The notes: a model not told the origin generated them from the letters alone. DNA of 64,000 nucleotides from Stieleria marina (GCA_007741555.1 CP036526.1:6076001-6140000), one strand, 5' to 3'. Numbered from the stretch's first letter, positions 53,607-62,841 are shown. Numbers and translations: made by a program.

Positions 53607-55295
53607 TCAACGAAAACTTCGACGGCGATCGTGTGAACGGCGGACGCGTTCGGCCAGAACGGATTCGCTTTCATCTGCCTGCTGTTGTGCCTTGAACGAT
53701 TCTAATTCGTCAAAAGACACTGCTTCGTCGTCGTCCACATCAGCCGCAGAGATCTTTGACCAAGCCCTTGCACTCACTTCCGATTCGACGATAAATCCGT
53801 CACCGTCGGCATCCTTGTTGTCAAACGATTCTTGACGTGCCGCGGTCGCAAGCATTTCGATTTCCGTCAGCGATATCAATCCGTCACCATCGGCGTCGAT
53901 CTCACTGTCAGCAAACTTAGCCCACAGTCGCTCTGGCACTTCGTCTTCGGACAACGCTCCATCTTCATTGGTATCGAATCGCGTGACCAGCGTCTCGGCG
54001 CTCCTGCCAGACAGAACCGAATGGCCGCGTCGGTTGCGATGATGTCGATCGTGATCATCGACATTGTCTTCAGGATCCGCCGAATCATCGACCAGCCCGC
54101 CATCGTCGATGGCTGCTTCGGTGTCATCCAAAGCGACTGAGTCCTCCTCAGTATCCGCGGCTTCGTCGGTTTCGCTAACCGGAAGTTCTGAGTCGCCGTC
54201 ATCCATGTCTAAATCCGTATTTTCAACGGAACTGGAATCAACATTCGCAACATCAAGACTGGATGGTGCTGCATCGTCAGCTAGGACATTGATAACGGTT
54301 AACGCGTCGGCGGGCGTGATCGAACCATCGCCATTGGCATCACACAGACCGTCGAAGCCGAGAGCTCCCACATCAACATCGTCCAAACTTTCCGGTTCCA
54401 ACGCCGAATCACTGAGTTGGTTGATGACCATCAGCACATCCGCAGGAGTAGTGCTACCGTCACGATTGACATCACTCGGGCTGACGTAGTTGAACTGAGG
54501 CGTTGCGCCGTCTAGACGGCCTCCCCAGCGGCGCCAATTTCCACCGCGACGCCAACGCCAGCGTGGGAATGGATTGTCGTCGCTGTCGCTCGCATTGGTA
54601 TCGTCTGCATTATCATTCGCAGGCGATTCATCGATGGGTGACTCATCGGACGATGGCTCGTCAGCGGGAATGCCAACCGTGGACTGACCATCGACCGCTG
54701 CGTAGAGTTCCTGGATACCAGCAACATCACCGGCATCCAAACTGCTAAATGATCGGCCGGCTGAGACAAAGGGAGCGAGAACGCTATTGGACGCTTGGGT
54801 ATGATCCAGCCCTAGAGAGTGTCCAATTTCATGAACGGCGACGTAGACTAAATCAAATGCCTGATTGCCCATCGAATTGCCAACTTCCCAAGCATCCGAG
54901 ATGTCAAACTGGATGTCGCCAGCAATGCGAGCAGGATTGACGTCATCGGGAAAATACGCCTGCGCCAACGTGCCGCCGATTCCGTCAATGTTGGTGAACG
55001 AGATATCAATCGAATCGCGCAGTCCGCTTTGATTGGTCGGTGTAAAAGTGATATCCGCGGCACTGGACCAAGCCGCGAGTGCTGTTTCGATGGCCGCATT
55101 GGTCTCGGCTTGTGAAAGTGAACTGGGCGAGTTTGCAACGTGGTATGTCAATTCAGCACTGCCCAAACCAGGGCCATCCCAGCCCAGACTTGCGGCCAGA
55201 ACGCGGCGGTGTTCCAGAGGCTCCGCAGCCAGTTTTCGGCGTTTGGTGCGGATCCGATGAGACTGTGTTTTACGCCGCGAAAAAAGCTGAAACAT
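53607..55295 (-). CDS. Matrixin-type metalloprotease with dockerin repeats and EF-hands
   Basis: A 562-residue protein. The N-terminus carries RRKLAAEPLEHRRVLAA, a planctomycete-type N-terminal signal (LEPR-like) instead of a normal Sec signal. Next comes a matrixin domain with HEIGHSLGLDH (HExxHxxGxxH). After an acidic Ser/Asp linker, dockerin-type repeats DVNRDGSTTPADVLMVINQL and DANGDGSITPADALTVI follow, then EF-hands: DTNEDGALSEDEVP, DADGDGLISLTEIE, DADGDGFIVESEV and DVDDDEAVSFDELE. The calcium-binding part suggests anchoring or calcium-dependent activity. The start is ATG 55295; a TM-like segment in an upstream ATG extension (55394) is possible but less likely. No cohesin is in the window. 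Confidence 0.85.
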   Translation of the reverse strand: MFQLFSRRKTQSHRIRTKRRKLAAEPLEHRRVLAASLGWDGPGLGSAELTYHVANSPSSLSQAETNAAIETALAAWSSAADITFTPTNQSGLRDSIDISFTNIDGIGGTLAQAYFPDDVNPARIAGDIQFDISDAWEVGNSMGNQAFDLVYVAVHEIGHSLGLDHTQASNSVLAPFVSAGRSFSSLDAGDVAGIQELYAAVDGQSTVGIPADEPSSDESPIDESPANDNADDTNASDSDDNPFPRWRWRRGGNWRRWGGRLDGATPQFNYVSPSDVNRDGSTTPADVLMVINQLSDSALEPESLDDVDVGALGFDGLCDANGDGSITPADALTVINVLADDAAPSSLDVANVDSSSVENTDLDMDDGDSELPVSETDEAADTEEDSVALDDTEAAIDDGGLVDDSADPEDNVDDHDRHHRNRRGHSVLSGRSAETLVTRFDTNEDGALSEDEVPERLWAKFADSEIDADGDGLISLTEIEMLATAARQESFDNKDADGDGFIVESEVSARAWSKISAADVDDDEAVSFDELESFKAQQQADESESVLAERVRRSHDRRRSFR

Positions 55296-55410
55296 AGATT
55301 GGCCGCCGAGTGATGATGAAGCTGACAAGGCAAAGAGAAGTAAAAAACGAACGACGCTAGTTGAGCCCGAAGACAGATGCTGTCTTCGGAGCAAAGAGCG
55401 ATATCGAGAT

Positions 55411-55848
55411 TCAGAACTCCAGTTGTTTGTCTGGATCGGCTGGACGCTCCGAGGAACTGTTCCGCGACGCCAGCATTACACCCGAGTAGTCCGTTGTCCT
55501 GGATTGCTGTGCCTTGCGAGATGCGATTCGCTCCGAGAGCTTGGCACGCTTGGCTTCGGCGCGAGCCAATCGAGTCGCGTGGATCGCTTGTTTTCGTTCA
55601 CTTTGCTGAAGGGCGTATTCCTGCAATTGCTGCTGCCGGATCTGACTGTATCGCTGCTGCATTTGTAGCGTCGCCAGGTTGGCGTAAGGCAGCGACGAGG
55701 GAGTCGTCTGGGCCAGCTGGCTGGAATACTGCGACGGAGGCGATCCGCTTGACGCGCCTCGACTTCGCGAACATTGAGCTTGTGACTGGTCGATACCAAC
55801 GGTCGCGGTCAACGCGATCGCTAGCATAAATACGGGGATTCGATTCAT
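55411..55848 (-). CDS. Small exported basic/helical protein
   Basis: A 145-residue protein with a signal peptide (NRIPVFMLAIALTATVGIDQS). The mature part starts CSRSRGASSG and then has a basic, glutamine- and alanine-rich helical region (QRYSQIRQQQLQEYALQQ, then IHATRLARAEAKRAKL), probably a coiled coil. No family is recognised. ATG at 55848 follows AAAGGACG closely and is preferred over an upstream ATG (55941). A single gene, between the matrixin-type gene and the CotH operon. Confidence 0.75.
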   Translation of the reverse strand: MNRIPVFMLAIALTATVGIDQSQAQCSRSRGASSGSPPSQYSSQLAQTTPSSLPYANLATLQMQQRYSQIRQQQLQEYALQQSERKQAIHATRLARAEAKRAKLSERIASRKAQQSRTTDYSGVMLASRNSSSERPADPDKQLEF

Positions 55849-56110
55849 CGTATCGTCCTTTTCAGTGGAAGCCGGAAAAGCAATCCCGGCAATCAAAAGG
55901 CCGGTTATTACATAAGGGAGAATCCCAACAGAGAATGTCACGAGCGTCGGCGATTTTTTCGCAGAAACGCATCAGTCGCATGTTCCCCAGGCTTTCGACG
56001 ACGAGACTACAGAGCGGCTCGCCCTAATCTTTCACCCAGCTTTGCCTGCCGGGGAGCCATGCTTCAGCGTCCAAATTCCACTTGCAGAAACAGAACGCCC
56101 CGCATCCGCA

Positions 56111-56139
56111 GGCAGTCAATGGACCGGCCATTGACTGCC
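56111..56139 (-). repeat. Perfect inverted repeat downstream of the CotH gene
   Basis: GGCAGTCAATGG (56111-56122) and CCATTGACTGCC (56128-56139) form a twelve-base-pair stem with a five-base loop, about 27 bases after the CotH stop. There is no T tract on either strand. It likely ends or stabilises the VTC-DUF4956-CotH transcript. Confidence 0.65.
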
Positions 56140-56165
56140 AAACGCAAGATTTGCAGCATCGATCG

Positions 56166-58010
56166 CTACTTTTTTTCCAGCAGATACTTGCTTCTTTCGA
56201 CCGCGAACTTGTGAAGCGACATTTGGTCTTTGGATTCGCTCAGGTCCGAACTCGTCGCGGCAACAAATGCTTCGTACGAGCTTAGCTTTCGAGTGTCTGC
56301 TTTGACCAACGGATCGATCAAGTCACGATAACTGTCGACGACCGGACCAAGTTTTTGCCACGCCAGAGATTCCTTGGCGATTTGATCGACGTACTGCATG
56401 TAACGCTCGCGTAGCTGAGGAACGGCCAGCAACCGACTTCGCAACGGCATCCGGTCGCTGTCCAGCCCGACCAACGGATCTAAATCGACGCCGCCATGCC
56501 GAGGGCCACCACCACCAGGGCCACCGCCTGGGCCTCCACCTCTCGGACCAGCACCTCGCTGTCCATCTGAGCCAAAGTCGGCCGGTGCTCTAACATCACG
56601 GGGACCACCGTCAGGCCGCCCACCGTCGCGAGGACCACGATCTTCGCGCGGCCCCGCCTCGGATCGTCGATCATCGGCGCCAGGTGATGGCGGACCAGAA
56701 CCGAAGCCGCCAAATCCTCCGCGTCGATCGCCACCGGGTCCACCGCCTCGTCTACCGGGACCGCCACCTGGTCCTCCCGGGCCGCCGCCATGATTCGCTA
56801 AAGCAAACGCTTCATTCATGTCGTGTGGGATCAAGTGAAACTTGCCTTCACTATCTTGAAACAAGTTGTAGTCGCTCGCTCGCGTCCAATAGCCGTCGCT
56901 GTTGGCTAGGACAACATCCAAGGCCAAAAACTTCAAGGCACCATCAACATCCAAGATCGGGTCGAGCGCTGACTCGAGTTGCTCCAAAGGAGTTTCGTTG
57001 AGCGTCTTGCAAAGCTCGATGAGCCGCTTCCAAGCTTTCTTGCCATCGTTGGATTTCATTTCAAAACGAGCTTCGTACTCGGCTACATCGTCACCTAGAT
57101 AGCGAAGCCCACCATCACCGTTGGGGCTTCCGCTGACCTTCCAACGCGTTCCCTTGGACCCATCGAAATTTTCGGCGAGGAACTTTTTGTCAAATTGCTG
57201 CACACTGTCGTAGAGCCCCCAGCTTTCTCCGTTGACGACGACGTGTACGAAGTTCGCTTTAGGCGTCGGGATGTACTGGTTAGCGATATGCGAATAAACA
57301 ACCGTGCTCATCATCGACGGATCGCCATGACTGTTGAGCAAATTGAGCGTCTTGTAGCCATCGATCCGCTGGTCGTCATTGGCCATGTCCAACGAAACAT
57401 TGAAAGACCGCTTGCTGCCGCGAGAGACATGTCCGTAGGACGACGCACCGCGAAAACTTACGCCCACATTGGGATAAACTTTTCCATCGACGGTCATTTG
57501 CGCCGCCACATCCACGTCGGTTTCCTTGAAGACTTCTAGCTCTTGCTCCCATTCTTTGTTCTCAAATTCCAGAAAGATTGTTCGCAGAGTGCTGGTATCG
57601 TAAAGCGGCTTGTCGGCGTAGACCGCAACACTCTCGGGTGCAACCGTTGGCCCCGGAGTTCCCGGCTGCGTATCTCCGCCAAGACCACCTGGGCCCCCCG
57701 GTCCGCGTCCGCCTCGACGCGGTCCTCCCCCTGGGCCACCGGGTCCTCTTCGTCCACCGCGCGACTGAGCTTGCGCCTCAGCCGCTTTGCGAGCCGCCAA
57801 GCGTTCGCTGCGATCGAGCCAGCCGTTCGCATCCGTATCGTGGTCCTTGACCAATTTCAGTTCTTCGCGATTCGGACCTCCTGGACCACCAGGTCCGCCC
57901 GGCCCACCACGACCGCCACCAAACAAACCAGGCGGTTGTGAATAGACGATACCGCCTAGCACACTCCCCATCGAGATGATCATCACGAGTGCAATCGTTC
58001 GTCTTTTCAT
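56166..58010 (-). CDS. Exported CotH-type kinase with EF-hand and Gly/Pro-rich insertions
   Basis: A 614-residue protein with a signal peptide (KRRTIALVMIISMGSVLGGIVYS). DHDTDANGWLDRSE is an EF-hand. The CotH kinase part has TIFLEFENKEWEQELEVF, GVSFRGASSYGHVSRGSKRS, KTLNLLNSHGDPS, VNGESWGLYDSVQQFDKKF and LIPHDMNEAFA, the atypical-kinase core that phosphorylates secreted substrates in CotH relatives. Long Gly-Pro-Arg tracts stand before and inside the domain. The ATG at 58010 puts the signal first; an ATG at 58085 would add 25 acidic residues. Last gene of the VTC-DUF4956-CotH unit, which ends in a hairpin. Confidence 0.85.
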   Translation of the reverse strand: MKRRTIALVMIISMGSVLGGIVYSQPPGLFGGGRGGPGGPGGPGGPNREELKLVKDHDTDANGWLDRSERLAARKAAEAQAQSRGGRRGPGGPGGGPRRGGRGPGGPGGLGGDTQPGTPGPTVAPESVAVYADKPLYDTSTLRTIFLEFENKEWEQELEVFKETDVDVAAQMTVDGKVYPNVGVSFRGASSYGHVSRGSKRSFNVSLDMANDDQRIDGYKTLNLLNSHGDPSMMSTVVYSHIANQYIPTPKANFVHVVVNGESWGLYDSVQQFDKKFLAENFDGSKGTRWKVSGSPNGDGGLRYLGDDVAEYEARFEMKSNDGKKAWKRLIELCKTLNETPLEQLESALDPILDVDGALKFLALDVVLANSDGYWTRASDYNLFQDSEGKFHLIPHDMNEAFALANHGGGPGGPGGGPGRRGGGPGGDRRGGFGGFGSGPPSPGADDRRSEAGPREDRGPRDGGRPDGGPRDVRAPADFGSDGQRGAGPRGGGPGGGPGGGGPRHGGVDLDPLVGLDSDRMPLRSRLLAVPQLRERYMQYVDQIAKESLAWQKLGPVVDSYRDLIDPLVKADTRKLSSYEAFVAATSSDLSESKDQMSLHKFAVERSKYLLEKK

Positions 58011-58059
58011 GTTCCGTTTCCTATCAGGTAGAGATTTAGCACTAATGGTTTTGGATTCA

Positions 58060-58749
58060 TCATCTTCCTCGTCGAAGTTCAACACTTTGCACTCCTTCGA
58101 TTAGATTCAATTGGTTGATCAGCTCGGTCGGAGACGCGTTGGCGGCAAGACTGACTCGGTAGATCAGGTCTAGCGAAGCCCCTTGCTTGCTGGTCGCGCC
58201 TGAGAAAAAATCAACCTTACTGAGCGACTTGGCAAACACGTCCTGAAACACAACATCAGGATCCCGGCCCACTCCAAGTCGTATTTGCAACTTCGCGTTA
58301 TTGCCCAAATTTGGTCCACTTGGATAGCGAGGCCGCACGATAAACGCAGCGGTTCCCGTGACCGCGATTCCGACGACGGCCACGGTCAACTGGTCCGCGC
58401 CAACCGCCATCCCGACCAGCACCGCAAAGATAACAAAGGTGATGTCGTGAGTGTCGTCGACAACCGTACGAAAGCGAACAATCGACAGGGCGCCGACCAA
58501 CCCAAATGCCCACGCCACATTCTGGCCGATGACCAAAGGCAGCATCGCGCAGAGAATTGCCAGCAGGACCAACGTCGCTGGGAACGTCGGCATGAAGTGC
58601 TCACGCGGCCGAACACCCCAGTAGATGATTGCGATAGCGGACCCGCAAAGAAACGCGGTTCCCAATCGCATCGCCATCTGCAATGCGTCGCTGTCACCGG
58701 GTGTGCCCATCAATTCCGTCGCACTGATATCGGTTAACCAAGTGGGCAT
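58060..58749 (-). CDS. DUF4956 membrane protein
   Basis: A 229-residue protein with four hydrophobic segments in the N-terminal 150 residues (AMRLGTAFLCGSAIAIIYWG, FPATLVLLAILCAMLPLVIG, FVIFAVLVGMAVGADQLTV) and a soluble C-terminal domain. The DUF4956 signature GLVGALSIVRFRTVVDDTHD is clear. This family regularly stands between VTC-domain and CotH genes. Its start overlaps the VTC stop by 16 bases. Function is unknown; a membrane partner of polyphosphate production or of the secreted kinase is inferred from context. Confidence 0.88.
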   Translation of the reverse strand: MPTWLTDISATELMGTPGDSDALQMAMRLGTAFLCGSAIAIIYWGVRPREHFMPTFPATLVLLAILCAMLPLVIGQNVAWAFGLVGALSIVRFRTVVDDTHDITFVIFAVLVGMAVGADQLTVAVVGIAVTGTAAFIVRPRYPSGPNLGNNAKLQIRLGVGRDPDVVFQDVFAKSLSKVDFFSGATSKQGASLDLIYRVSLAANASPTELINQLNLIEGVQSVELRRGR

Positions 58750-59594
58750 GTCGCGGCCTCTTGGTGGAAGTCCTGGATTTCGTTAACTCGAAACGCGTGC
58801 GTCTCCTTGGCCTGGAACGAATTCGCAGTCGCTTCATCGTCCACGACGCTAGCTACTTCCGCTCTTGCAAGATCCAACAAAGCGGTTGACTGGTCTGGCA
58901 GCAACGCGAATTCGTAGATCAGCGATTTTAAAACAGACGGCAACGACACCGAAAATTGCATCCGTACGATATTTGCCGCAATCCGGACTCGTGAAGACGA
59001 CGCCGATTGGAAGGGAGCAGCCTGAATGTTGCGGCTAACCGACAACCGCAGGGTTCCATCAAATGAATCCGCCTCCCAAGAGGTTTGATCAAACTGAATT
59101 TCTAGTGAAGGCAACAGGCTGTGCTTGAGTAGTTTTTTGTGAAACCATTTGCCTGCCCAAGACTTGTCGACAGCAGCGGATTTCAGCTTGGACAATTCGT
59201 GCGATGGCACATTGCTTTGGCGAAGCAATCGCATGCCCCGTTCCAAGCGAAGGGCCTCTAGTGAGGCGTAGGGTGCCGGAACATTTGGGGCAGAATCAAT
59301 CTGGCGAACTCGGTATTGACGAGACGGCGACTTTGCGCGAAGCCGCTTTTTGCGTTGCGGCGATTCATAGTAGTGATCGCAGATCATCTGCTCGGTCGAA
59401 CCGGCTGCAAAATGCTTTGAGGCTGAATCCATCAGCGCGGCAGCCAGACGCGATTCTAGAACGAAAATCAGTTCGTATTGAGGCCGAAATTTCAAAGCAG
59501 TTTCTCGTGCGAAGTTTCGTGTTCCAGACTTCTTTCGCTGGTTCAATGTGTCATGCGCAGCGACAAACAAACTCGGGCCAAAAAACCGCGCCAT
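58734..59594 (-). CDS. VTC-domain protein (polyphosphate polymerase-like)
   Basis: A 286-residue protein with a VTC-type fold: QYELIFVLESRLAAALMDSA as the opening strand-helix, QYRVRQID, then SLEIQFDQTSWEADSFDGTLRLSVSRN, which correspond to the tunnel strands of VTC4-type polyphosphate polymerases. The sequence is divergent and I cannot confirm every basic residue of the active tunnel. The first 36 residues precede the domain and may not be real (start ATG 59594 without a ribosome site). First gene of the VTC-DUF4956-CotH unit, with 121 bases to the Ser/Thr kinase gene upstream on the same strand. Confidence 0.75.
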   Translation of the reverse strand: MARFFGPSLFVAAHDTLNQRKKSGTRNFARETALKFRPQYELIFVLESRLAAALMDSASKHFAAGSTEQMICDHYYESPQRKKRLRAKSPSRQYRVRQIDSAPNVPAPYASLEALRLERGMRLLRQSNVPSHELSKLKSAAVDKSWAGKWFHKKLLKHSLLPSLEIQFDQTSWEADSFDGTLRLSVSRNIQAAPFQSASSSRVRIAANIVRMQFSVSLPSVLKSLIYEFALLPDQSTALLDLARAEVASVVDDEATANSFQAKETHAFRVNEIQDFHQEAATCPLG

Positions 59595-59715
59595 TTTCTA
59601 AAAACTTTAATTTCCACTCGCGTATCACGTGGGCGATCCCATCGTGGCGTCATCCAAAGCGGCAAGCCCCAATTTCGATTGTCACCGACACGACGCCCCG
59701 AGATGGAAGCCAAGG

Positions 59716-62160
59716 CTAGAGTGCGAGCAAGTCCCGCGTTTCCTTCACGGCTTTTTCAATGCGCTCGTCAATTCCGACTTCTTTGTCCAATACGACCCGA
59801 CTTGCTTCGCGATGCAGCAACACCATTTCCACAAAATCAATCCAAGGTCGCTGCATGTCCAGCGACTGAACCGCTTCAACGGTCGCGGCCTCCAACACTT
59901 CATCGGCTCGCGCGAGTGCTGCTAGAGCCTGAGCCTTATCTCCCATCTGATGAAACGCGATCGCCTGCAGCGAATACACCATGGATCCACCGGGCCCTCG
60001 CGACTGTGAAGCAGATTCTAGATAGTCCAGGGCTTTGCGATTCTGGCCGTCACGAAGGTTGGCCCAGCCAGCTACATACTCCATGACGCTACGCGGAGCA
60101 TGATTCTGCCGCGAAAGACCTCGCCCTCCTCCCGGTCCACGATCTCCCGGTCCACGATCTCCCGGTCCACGATCTCCCGGTCCATGATCTCCCGGTCCAT
60201 GATCTCCCGGACCACGATCTCTGGGACCAAACTCTTCTGGCCGAAATTCACCAGGCCCAAATTCGCTTGGCCCAAATTCACCTGGCCCAAATTCACCGCG
60301 GCCATCCTGGCCGCCTCGAAAATCCCTCCGAGGCCCACTGGCTCGCTTGATGATCGTTTCCATATCGGCTGCCAGCCGTTTCGTGTCCGCGGCAGCGGGA
60401 GCGATCAAACACGAACGAATCGAATTCAAGCTCAGCGGCAACGTCTCTTCGCTGGCAGACGTCATAAATCGCTGATACATGGCGTCGTAGTCTTGATCCC
60501 GCCGCGTGAGACGAAAAATCGCGGCAGCCCCTTCCCACTCGCGGCTATCGATTGGCGCCTCCAACCTCATCGCCGCAGCAAAATCGTCAGCCGCTTCTTC
60601 CCACAAGTGCAGTCGTCCACGCAGGGCTGCCCGTTGCACCCACACCAAGTAATAGTTCGGCACCAACGTCACCGCTTCGCTGTACGCCAAGTCGGCGTCG
60701 GCGTACTGTTCGGCGTCTTCATGCGTCCGAGCATCGCCCAGTAAGACATTGGCGGTTTTGAGTCGCTCCGCAAAACTTTCGACTTCTTCGCGTGCTTCGA
60801 TCGCATCGCGCAGCGCTATTTCTTTCTCGTTGCGTTCGGAAATCGCGATCGATGCCTGATACAAACTGGCGACGGATCCAACGATCAGAGCCGCTGCCAC
60901 CAGCGACCCCGTCAACAAGGCGACACGGTTGCGACCAGCAAATTTTCGCAAACGATAACTTCGCGATGGAGGACGGGCTTCGATCGGCTCCTCCGACAAA
61001 AAACGTCTGACGTCAGCGCTCATTGCCGCAGCGGATTCGTAACGCCGTGTGCGATCTTTTTCCATCGCTTTCATCACGATCCAGTCCAAATCACTGGGAA
61101 TCGACTCCCGTTTGCCAGCGTCTTTTAGATCGCACGAACTCGCCGAACGAACCTCCTCCACGGTTTGCGACCCGACGGTCTGGATGGTCGTCAAACGAGT
61201 GCTCGGCTTAGGCGGTTCTTCGTCGCGAATGATGCGCCGCATCTCGTCGTAGCCAGCCGAATCAAGTCGCTTGCGATCAAATGGAGTCGTGCCTGTTAGC
61301 AATTCGTACAGCAACACTCCCAAGGAATAAATGTCGCTGCGAGTATCGACATCCAAACCGCTCATCGCAGCCTGCTCGGGGCTCATATACAGCGGGGTCC
61401 CGATCATCGAGTAAAACCGCGTGTAGATCGTTTCATCGGTCAGATTCTGGCCCATCGCTTTGGCCACCCCAAAATCGATTACTTTCACAACGGGTTTGTC
61501 ATCGTGCAACGTGACCATCACATTGGAAGGCTTCAGGTCCCGGTGGACAACGCCTTTTTGATGCGCGTGATGAGTCGCCGCGCAGACGTCTTGAAACAAA
61601 CGCAAGCGTTCTCGGACCGACAAATGATGCCGGTCACAAAACACCGTGATCGGCTCACCACGCACCAGTTCCATCACAAAATACGGGCGCGCGTCTTCGG
61701 TCACGCCCGCATCGAAAACCTGTGCAATATTGGGATGATCCATCATCGCAACGGCTTGGCGTTCTGCATCGAACCGCGCAAGAACCTCTTGCGACCCCGT
61801 TCCAGGTTTGATGATTTTCAAAGCAACTTTGCGTTTGACGGGTTTTTGCTGTTGAGCAACAAACACCAATCCAAACCCACCTTCGCCAATTTGCTCCATC
61901 AGCCGATACGCATCAATCGTCATGCCGATGTGCTGAGTGGGCGTGACCTTATCAGCGACATGTGTAGGATCGAAATGACCACCAGAAGGAACTCCGTCGA
62001 GCAGGTTCTCGGGGCGTTCATGGGCTGCCAACAACGACTCGACGCTGGCCCGCAATTGGGCGTCATCACCGCACGCCGATGACAAGTAAGCGTCACGCTG
62101 CTGCGGAGTCTCCAGATCGAGCGCTTCTAAAAAAACGGTCTTGGGGTTTGGATGACTCAT
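59716..62160 (-). CDS. Ser/Thr protein kinase with TPR-like region and GPGD repeats
   Basis: An 814-residue kinase. GEGGFG (92-97), Lys115 in ALKI, HRDLKPSN (206-213) and DFGVAK (229-234) are all intact, so it should be active. A membrane segment (VALLTGSLVAAALIVGSVASLY) follows at about residue 415, then a TPR-like helical region. Between about 620 and 680 is a low-complexity array of five-residue units, FGPGE then GPGDR/H, encoded by 15-base repeats. Planctomycete kinases of this layout stand with ECF sigma factors, as here (62266). ATG 62160 follows AAGGAAACG. Probably phosphorylates or activates the ECF-linked response. Confidence 0.92.
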   Translation of the reverse strand: MSHPNPKTVFLEALDLETPQQRDAYLSSACGDDAQLRASVESLLAAHERPENLLDGVPSGGHFDPTHVADKVTPTQHIGMTIDAYRLMEQIGEGGFGLVFVAQQQKPVKRKVALKIIKPGTGSQEVLARFDAERQAVAMMDHPNIAQVFDAGVTEDARPYFVMELVRGEPITVFCDRHHLSVRERLRLFQDVCAATHHAHQKGVVHRDLKPSNVMVTLHDDKPVVKVIDFGVAKAMGQNLTDETIYTRFYSMIGTPLYMSPEQAAMSGLDVDTRSDIYSLGVLLYELLTGTTPFDRKRLDSAGYDEMRRIIRDEEPPKPSTRLTTIQTVGSQTVEEVRSASSCDLKDAGKRESIPSDLDWIVMKAMEKDRTRRYESAAAMSADVRRFLSEEPIEARPPSRSYRLRKFAGRNRVALLTGSLVAAALIVGSVASLYQASIAISERNEKEIALRDAIEAREEVESFAERLKTANVLLGDARTHEDAEQYADADLAYSEAVTLVPNYYLVWVQRAALRGRLHLWEEAADDFAAAMRLEAPIDSREWEGAAAIFRLTRRDQDYDAMYQRFMTSASEETLPLSLNSIRSCLIAPAAADTKRLAADMETIIKRASGPRRDFRGGQDGRGEFGPGEFGPSEFGPGEFRPEEFGPRDRGPGDHGPGDHGPGDRGPGDRGPGDRGPGGGRGLSRQNHAPRSVMEYVAGWANLRDGQNRKALDYLESASQSRGPGGSMVYSLQAIAFHQMGDKAQALAALARADEVLEAATVEAVQSLDMQRPWIDFVEMVLLHREASRVVLDKEVGIDERIEKAVKETRDLLAL
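60131..60295 (-). repeat. 15-base tandem repeat array within the kinase gene
   Basis: Eleven in-register 15-base units: six close to CCCGGTCCACGATCT (60131-60220), then degenerate units ending in CTGGCCCAAATTC-type copies (to 60295). Multiples of three keep the frame, giving GPGDR/H and FGPGE repeats. Unequal copies suggest expansion by slippage or recombination. Confidence 0.9.
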
Positions 62161-62265
62161 CGTTTCCTTTGCAGATTGGCTGAAGGATGCAGAACACGCC
62201 TCTGCATTGCTTATGCGCCGCCAAACCCGAATTGGGCCACCCTTTTTGCAAAGGGACGGATAATT

Positions 62266-62841
62266 TCACGAAGACGATTCTTCACCGTCCATTTCCCGCC
62301 GAAGCCAAGCCCTGGCATAGCTCCAGTTTCGCTTGACCGTGCGAGGTGACACACCCAGGACTTCCGCGGTTTCGTCGATCGTCATCCCCGTGAAGTATCG
62401 CAGTTCGACCAACTTGGCCAATTTGGTGTCTTCGGTTTCCAATTTTGTCAGCGCCTGGTCCAATGACAGCAACGACTCGTCGTCCGTGCTATCGGTGACG
62501 GCGTCATCTTCCATCAGTTCACAACGCACCAAATTCCCGCCACGTTTTTGAGCGTTCCGTCGCCGAGCACTTTCGATCAAGATGCGTCGCATCGATTCGG
62601 CCGCTGCCGCAAAGAAATGTCCTCGACCATCCCACGATTGCGGGCGTTCGCCACCCACCAGACGCATAAACGCTTCGTGCACCAAAGCGGTGGGCTGAAG
62701 CGTATGACCCGATTTTTCATGGGCCATTTTGCCGGCCGCCATTCGGCGTAGTTCTTCGTAAACAATTGGCAACAGCTGGCTAGCCGCCAACGGGTCACCC
62801 TCGTCGATGGCGTTCAGAATGTTTGTGACATCACTATTCAT
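62266..62841 (-). CDS. ECF-type RNA polymerase sigma factor
   Basis: A 191-residue ECF sigma factor. LVHEAFMRLVGG and RGHFFAAAAESMRRILIESARRR form regions 2.1-2.4; MTIDETAEVLGVSPRTVKRNWSYARAWLRRE is region 4 with its helix-turn-helix. Length and motifs match the planctomycete ECF group that is genetically linked to Ser/Thr kinases. The kinase gene starts 106 bases downstream on the same strand. The ATG at 62841 is chosen because it gives a normal-length factor; the open frame extends far upstream but those residues are not sigma-like. Direct repeats (62868-62898) upstream may be its operator. Confidence 0.9.
   Translation of the reverse strand: MNSDVTNILNAIDEGDPLAASQLLPIVYEELRRMAAGKMAHEKSGHTLQPTALVHEAFMRLVGGERPQSWDGRGHFFAAAAESMRRILIESARRRNAQKRGGNLVRCELMEDDAVTDSTDDESLLSLDQALTKLETEDTKLAKLVELRYFTGMTIDETAEVLGVSPRTVKRNWSYARAWLRREMDGEESSS

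Noticed and set aside
56480-57850. Several open frames inside the CotH gene on both strands
   Set aside because: They arise from the Gly/Pro-rich repeats in other frames and lack starts with ribosome sites.
60131-60295. CRISPR-like repeat array
   Set aside because: The units are contiguous with no spacers and keep the kinase reading frame.
60072-60744. Repeat-encoded open frames opposite and inside the kinase gene (for example SRSTISRSTISRS)
   Set aside because: Out-of-frame translations of the 15-base repeats; the kinase frame explains the region fully.
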